A DNA stretch of 20,000 bases from Prorocentrum cordatum. Taxonomy: Eukaryota > Sar > Dinophyceae > Prorocentrales > Prorocentraceae. Positions 15,160 to 20,000 of the stretch are shown here, piece after piece. Below the pieces are notes generated by a model. It was not told the origin of the DNA. It saw only the letters and a list, made by a program, of their open reading frames with translations, and made no database searches. Position numbers and translations under genes: made by a program. The DNA is taken from assembly GCA_963575745.1 (NCBI GenBank), contig CAUYUJ010017900.1, forward strand, positions 15,001 through 35,000. The letters are read 5' to 3'. Numbering within the stretch: the stretch's first letter is position 1; each line of letters starts with the position of its first letter.

Positions 15160-15540
15160 TATCTGCGCTTCTTTGGGGCCGGCCGTCCTGGGCTGTCTTG
15201 GGAGCCCGTTGGGCCGTCGTGGGCTCGGGCTGTCTGGGGGCTCCCACTGGGGTTTCTGAGGGTTACTGGGGGACCTTGGGGGGTCTGCCAGCGGTTTCGG
15301 GGGTGATGCTGGGGCTGATGGCTCGAAATCTCGTTTCGTGCTCCCCCCCCTCGCGGGTTCCTGGGGGGCCCTTGGGAGCACTCATGGTCTCTGTTTGGGG
15401 ATTCTTGAGCTGCTGGGGGTCATATCGAGCGTCGCGGAGCGCTCTTGGGCCGTCTCCGAGTCGATTCCCCCCGTCACAGGGGATCTGGGGTTGTTTGGGC
15501 TCGTCTCGGGGCACTCTTGCCTTCCAGGGGGCCAGAGGTA
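15160..15540 (+). repeat. G-rich stretch with roughly 11-nt periodic GGG/CTG phrases
   Basis: Phrases like TGGGCTGTCTTGGGAGCC and TGGGGTTTCTGAGGG recur about every 10-12 bases. The texture resembles 19515-19610 and 19755-19900. No gene is supported. A G10 run lies just before it (15133-15142). Confidence 0.45.
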
Positions 15541-16282
15541 AGGCCGATGAGTTCGAATGCCCACCCCGCGCCCCTTTTTTTTCAAATGCGTTTTCAGGCC
15601 CAGGGGGAAGGAACGGGGACGGGGGCAGCCAAATATTCCACACGCGTTGCCGCCTCTGGCAGGCGGGGGTCGGTGGATTTTTGTCAGCTCGTGGGCGTTA
15701 GCGCCGTGCCCCAGGATCGCCCAACCAAAAGCTTTCTGGGATGAAAGCCTTGTGCAGGGGACGGGTCCGGCTGTTTTCAGGCGATCGTAGACATGGATCA
15801 AGAGGGAGTGGATTAGTGACGGATCCCGTTTCCGTGGGAAATCGCGGATTTCCGCCGCCGAACGAGGCGGCACCGGCCGCATTTTGGGGAGGGCACCACC
15901 CCCGATCCATGGATCTGGCGACCGCGCACCAAATCCATAGATCGCTAATCCATGTTTGCGCGCCTCCGATCTTTGGCGGCCCGCGCTGTGAACAATTCGC
16001 GACGTCGTAGCTTATGGGAAGTTCGCGCCGCGTTGCCGCGGCGGTGACCTCAGTGCGAGCGTTCAGAGTTGAGCACAGCCAGTGTTCCAGAGTCGGCCGA
16101 TAGCGAAGGCTTGGGCTTGTCTGGAAGCCGCGGTCGCGGTCCGGCCTCGACGGTCCACGGGGTGTCGGGGACCAACGTCGAAGTCGCTGCGACACGAACC
16201 TGCCGTGAGGTTGTTCCTCCAGGCCCCTTGCTGCTTCTTTTTCGTCCCCTCTTCACCCTCTTGTGGCTTCAAGTCGGGCCTG
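15541..16282. other. Stretch without a recognised gene; several small palindromes
   Basis: GGAAAT, CGCGG, ATTTCC at about 15838-15854 can form a hairpin, and GATCCATGGATC (about 15904-15915) is a perfect 12-bp palindrome. TGGATTAG.GA (about 15808) and its inverse TC.CTAATCCA (about 15944) form a loose inverted pair. No frame has a known motif. Confidence 0.45.
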
Positions 16283-16298
16283 TCCCCCTACAGGGGGA
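16283..16298 (+). repeat. Short perfect hairpin
   Basis: TCCCCC, loop TACA, GGGGGA. It is followed at once by TTTCGACGAAAAAT, whose reverse complement recurs at 17067-17080. Confidence 0.6.
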
Positions 16299-16482
16299 TT
16301 TCGACGAAAAATTAAAAATACCCCCAGATACCCCAAGATGATAAAAAACAAAAAAAAAGTCCCCAGACTATTTTTGGACTATTCTTCGATTATTTTTGGG
16401 TATTTTTTAATTATCCGTAAGGGCTTCGCCCCCTGCCGCCGGCCCCCTCTCTCGGAGAATGGGCCATGGAAGAGCAGGTTTT

Positions 16483-16879
16483 GGACCCTGACCCCGCGGA
16501 TCTGCGTGAGGGGTGGCACCGAATTTCAGAAATGTAGCAAATCCCCTTTGTTTTTGGACCCTGACCCCGCGGATCTGCGTGAGGGGTGGCACCGAATTTC
16601 AGAAATGTGGCAAATCCCCTGTGTTTTTGGACCCTGACCTCGCGGATCTGCGTGAGGGGTGGCACCGAATTTCAGAAATGTTGCAAATCCCCTTGTTTTT
16701 GGACCCTGACCCCGCGGATCTGCGTGAGGGGTGGCACCGAATTTCAGAAATGTGGCAAATCCCCTGTGTTTTTGGACCCTGACCCCGCGGATCTGCGTGA
16801 GGGGTGGCACCGAATTTCAGAAATGTTGCAAATCCCCTTTGTTTTTGGACCCTGACCCCGCGGATCTGCGTGAGGGGTG
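16483..16879 (+). repeat. 73-bp tandem satellite, about 5.4 copies
   Basis: Units start with GGACCCTGACC at 16483, 16556, 16629, 16701, 16774 and 16847 (periods 73, 73, 72, 73, 73). Copies are nearly identical. The variable sites alternate: units 2 and 4 have GTGGCAAATCCCCTGTG, units 3 and 5 have GTTGCAAATCCCC with TTG, which suggests duplication as a dimer of about 146 bp. The last copy stops after GAGGGGTG. As 73 is not a multiple of three, the frames across it are by-products. Confidence 0.97.
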
Positions 16880-17042
16880 TCGATTTTGAGCCCCCCCAGC
16901 AATTCAGACAACGCGCCCAGGTGGTGCTAAAAATCTGGTTTGGGCCTCCCTCCCCTCGCGCCAGCAAGAAGCAGAACTGCAACACTGGAAACTACAACGT
17001 ACAACTGGTACAGGAAACTGCGAATCACGGGCCTACAGCCTG

Positions 17043-17509
17043 GTGGCCCCACAAGGGGGCCAGCGGATTTTTCGTCGAAAGCACCCACACCCGACAGGTG
17101 TGGGTGCTTCTCGCCTGCCTTTCCTTCCGCTGCCGCTTGGCTCCCAGCCCCCCTCCCCGGTGGTCATATTCCGGGGGGTGGCCCCTCCTGGGGCCCCAGG
17201 TGGCAGCCGTGGAGAACAGTTATCCGTCTTGGGCTAGCTCGCGTGTGGCATTCTCCTGTAGGGACGTGTCGTGTATATTGCAAGGGGCCCAGTGCCAGCA
17301 GCTCTAACTTCTTCTGCTCAGCTGCTACTTTTACTTCCGATCTTTTTGGTCGTTTGGAGGCTACTGTGGTTTTCATGGTGGCTGCCTCCCTTTCCGAGGA
17401 CGGCCTCGGCGTGCTGGTATTGCTGGAGGTGGCCCCTTTTGGGACCCCAGTCAGGTACTTCGTCGAGGCTGTTCCTGGGAATGGCCCCTCCTGGGACCCC
17501 AGGGGGCAG
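17043..17509 (+). repeat. Dispersed GGCCCC..GGGACCCCAG motif
   Basis: A motif of about 25-28 bases, TGGCCCCTCCTGGGACCCCAGG and variants, is found at 17179-17206, 17430-17454 and 17482-17509, with a weaker copy at 17043-17065. Each copy is self-complementary and can form a small hairpin. Confidence 0.6.
17079..17109 (+). repeat. Perfect 13-bp hairpin
   Basis: AAGCACCCACACC (17079-17091), loop CGACA, and GGTGTGGGTGCTT (17097-17109). No T run follows, so I do not call it a terminator. Confidence 0.85.
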
Positions 17510-17625
17510 TCGCGGCTGAGCGGCTGCCTGTCCTCCTCCCTCCTCCTTTCCTCGCCCGCGCGTGTCTCAGCCTGCCTTCGGCTTCGGAGGAGAGGCGCTC
17601 ACGGCCCGCGGAGTACTAAGTACTA

Positions 17626-17673
17626 CTCCTCCTCCTCCTCCTCCTCCTCCTCCTCCTCCTCCTCCTCCTCCTC
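17626..17673 (+). repeat. (CTC)n microsatellite
   Basis: About sixteen nearly perfect CTC triplets, preceded by GAGTACTAAGTACTAC. Confidence 0.96.
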
Positions 17674-17762
17674 GAGGAATCGCACGGATGGAACAAATTC
17701 GTACAATCGTTCGTGAAGGATAAGTGGGAGCCTTGTTCACCTTCGCAGTTCCGTTTTTTGAT

Positions 17763-17813
17763 TGCACTGGCGCCGATCTGGCGTCTGGTAGTCGATGAGA
17801 AAGCGCCAGTGCA
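17763..17813 (+). repeat. Perfect 11-bp inverted repeat with 29-base loop
   Basis: TGCACTGGCGC (17763-17773) and GCGCCAGTGCA (17803-17813). Confidence 0.8.
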
Positions 17814-18206
17814 GCGCCGATTCGCGTCGATCTCGTGTCGATGAGCGCCGAGTCGTGTCGCTTCGCGAGAGCCAACCAGATGGCACGGGAGGCCCCCGGT
17901 GAGCTGCCGCAGAAGTGTCGGAGATCGGGGTCTCCCGCTCTGCCCTCGCTGCTGCTCGTCCTCCTCGTCGTGCCGCCCGTCCCCGCTGCCCCGCGCCCCC
18001 CGCGCGGGGGGCGGGCAGGCAAACACAGCTTCACGAGATGGCGCGGGCCCGAGCGGCGGAGAGCGACGGGTGCTGTCGCGGGGAGGGAGAGCTGCAGCGG
18101 AGCTCGGGAGGGCAGCGCGGGGGAAAAGGGGGAAGAAGAGGGGGAAGGGGATGGGAGGAGCAGGGCAGGGAGGGTGACGGCGAAAAGGAGGACGAGTGGG
18201 AGAATC

Positions 18207-18372
18207 ATGATGACGATGCTGATGATGCTGATGATGCTGCTGCTGATGAGGATGAGGATGAGGATGAGGATGCGGATGATGCTGCTGCTGATGAGGATGA
18301 GGATGAGGATGAGGATGAGGATGCGGATGATGATGCTGATGACGATGCTGCTACTGATGCTGAGGAGGATGA
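18207..18372 (+). repeat. GAT/GAG/GCT compound microsatellite
   Basis: GATGAG hexamers and GATGCT hexamers alternate, with an internal duplication of the block GATGCTGCTGCTGATGAG. Acidic frames across it are by-products. Confidence 0.93.
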
Positions 18373-18523
18373 CCAGTGTAAACCCAAGACTCGTCAACGA
18401 TTTTGCAGCAAACCCTCAATCCAAGTTCCCTTGCACCGGCCCCTGTGACGATTTTTCTCTCGGAGGGAAGTGCCCCATTGGAAGACACCCGTTGGAAAAT
18501 TCTGGACCGTGCCGAAACAACAT

Positions 18524-18739
18524 CATTCCTGGGACATCAACGCCGATAATCAACGCTACTGTTGCGTCTGATGATCCTGAATCGTGTCAGAAAACCACTC
18601 CTGGGAGTTCAACACCACGAACCAATGTGACCGTTGCGCTCTGGCAGTCCACGTCGTGCGAAACGATCATTTCTGGGACGTCAGTCATAAGAATCCTTGG
18701 AACTGTTGCTGCAAGCTCTTAAGACGAGTGTGCGCGACG
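18524..18739 (+). repeat. 72-bp tandem repeat, three copies
   Basis: Units begin at 18524, 18596 and 18668 with CATTCCTGGGA, CACTCCTGGGA and CATTTCTGGGA. A fourth, more decayed unit precedes them (about 18450-18523). The period is 24 codons and one frame stays open until TAA at 18720-18722, with PG.ST near the start of each unit and a Cys near its end. I do not recognise a protein. Confidence 0.85.
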
Positions 18740-18890
18740 CTAAGGTGATGGCCAGATTTCGAACAAGGGAGCGCTATCCATCCGTGAGGCTGATGCAGAC
18801 TCTTAAGACGAATGTTGTGCATGGCGCTAAGGCGAACACAATCTTTTGGAAAGGACCTGTCATCCATCCGTGCAGCTGTTGCAAACTTTT
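18740..18890 (+). repeat. Continuation of the degenerate repeat family
   Basis: CTCTTAAGACGA recurs at about 18716 and 18799, and CATCCGTG.. GCTG at about 18779 and 18866, a period of about 83-87 bases. Phrases resemble the units at 12470-12620. Confidence 0.55.
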
Positions 18891-18992
18891 TTGTATGCTT
18901 CAGGATCACAAGGGGGTCTCAGGCGAGGCGCCCAGCCCTGCCCAGCGACACGCCTCGGAGTGCGCCACGGAGGAGTTGTTTACAAGGAAGGG

Positions 18993-19107
18993 AATGGAGG
19001 AGGAGGCGGAGGAGGAGGACGAGGAGGATGATGAAGAGAAGGATGAGGGGGCGGGGGAGGAGGAGGAGGAGGGAGAAAAGGAGGAGGGGGTGGAGGACGA
19101 GGAAGGG
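18993..19107 (+). repeat. GGA/GAC/GAA-rich microsatellite
   Basis: Purine-rich triplets, purine strand plus, leading directly into the GAT tract. Confidence 0.9.
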
Positions 19108-19403
<296 letters not shown>

Positions 19404-19514
19404 TTTGATAGTTATTTAATCGCTTCGCTCATTCCGCCGGCCTATATTGCGCACCGCGATGGCCTGGCCGAGAGGTCGTCGGCAGTGCGGAGCTGCAGGG
19501 AGCGGCGGCCCCAA

Positions 19515-19610
19515 AACGTTTCCAGCGGCTCTCAAGAGGGCTTCAAAACGGCTTCAGAGCGCCTCAGGACAGCCCAAGAGAGCCCCAAGACGGCCCAAGG
19601 AGGGTCTCCG
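19515..19610 (+). repeat. Roughly 11-nt periodic repeat, left arm
   Basis: Units such as GGCTTCAAAAC, GGCTTCAGAGC, AGCCCAAGAG, AGCCCCAAGAC and GGCCCAAGG follow each other every 10-12 bases. Confidence 0.6.
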
Positions 19611-19754
19611 CATAGGAAAAGTGAGTCTCGAGTTTGACCCGCCGTTGTTCTGGTTCGGGCTCGCGATACGTCTTCCTCGAAACAGTCGGGTTCTATTTTG
19701 CCGAAGCTGTTCTCCCGTCGCTTCTGACAGGATAACCTCCTGGGGCTGAACCAC

Positions 19755-19900
19755 GGTCCGTGGGGCCTCTTGGGAGCCTCTTCGAAGCTTCTTGGGAGCC
19801 TTTGGGGGGCCTCTTGGGGCCTCTTGAGGGCCTTTTGGGGGCCTCTGTGGGCCTCTGGAAGACGTGTTGGCGGCCTCTTGGAGCCTCCTGCGGACCTCTC
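19755..19900 (-). repeat. Roughly 11-nt periodic repeat, right arm (inverted)
   Basis: Units such as GGGAGCCTCTT, CGAAGCTTCTT, GGGGCCTCTT and GAGGGCCTTTT. On the minus strand they read like the units of 19515-19610, so the two stretches form an inverted pair around about 145 bases. Confidence 0.6.
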
Positions 19901-20000
19901 CGGGCCAAAAGCTCGAAATGTCCGTTCGGGTGCCCCGTCTGGGCTCGCTTTTAGAGCCGTCTTGGAGGCGTCTTGGGCCATCTTGGAGGTCTCTGGGACT

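Noticed and set aside
16483-16879. CRISPR array
   Set aside because: The whole 73-bp unit is repeated without unique spacers, and the genome is eukaryotic.
16263-16985. Overlapping frames with repeated GWHRISEM-like strings
   Set aside because: The 73-bp satellite shifts the frame in each unit; the same strings appear in three frames, so this is not a gene.
17079-17109. Transcription terminator
   Set aside because: A strong hairpin, but no T run follows and intrinsic terminators of this kind are not expected in a dinoflagellate nucleus.

Overview
The window comes from a nuclear genome of a dinoflagellate. The decisive evidence is an exact copy of the dinoflagellate spliced leader (DinoSL) on the minus strand at 9013-9034. 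It sits at the 5' end of a long, minus-strand non-LTR (LINE-type) retrotransposon whose domains look like those known from dinoflagellate genomes. The high GC content, the abundant trinucleotide microsatellites and the near absence of ordinary genes fit this. I cannot name the genus.

The only recognisable coding content is the retrotransposon, about 7.1 kb (roughly 1934-9034, minus strand). In sense order it has: the spliced leader; a 5' leader of about 200 nt without any ATG; an ORF1/gag-like region that opens with a C-x2-C-x11-C-x2-C zinc finger and a coiled coil; four in-frame copies of a 70-residue (210-bp) tandem repeat; an endonuclease/exonuclease/phosphatase (EEP) endonuclease; a linker; a reverse transcriptase with its A, B and C motifs; a CCHC knuckle; an RNase H; a C-terminal Cys-rich domain; and a 3' UTR that can fold into two nested stems. 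The reading frame is broken by two nonsense codons (7175-7177, 6243-6245) and about five frameshifts, so it is a dead copy or a copy carrying indel errors. It lies inside a GGA/TCC microsatellite: GGA-rich tracts of the same orientation abut both ends (1901-1932 and 9032-9373).

The left flank (1-1933) has no recognisable gene. It holds a pair of about 150-bp inverted repeat arms (1200-1349 and 1631-1785) around a microsatellite and one copy of a dispersed, SINE-like repeat. The right flank (9374-20000) is a mosaic of simple and tandem repeats: GGA, TCG/GGC, TCC and GAT microsatellites, an AT-rich island of degenerate triplets (10741-11083), a 90-bp duplication (12735-12914), a degenerate 155-180-bp tandem (about 14340-14830), a 73-bp satellite (16483-16879), a 72-bp tandem (18524-18739) and G-rich stretches of about 11-nt periodicity. 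No tRNA, rRNA, CRISPR array or intact host gene was found. Long open frames in this part are by-products of triplet repeats and GC-rich sequence.

The best candidate for something new is the retrotransposon as a whole: a spliced-leader-tagged LINE inserted in a GGA/TCC microsatellite, carrying a 70-residue tandem repeat between ORF1 and the endonuclease, and a hairpin 3' end.
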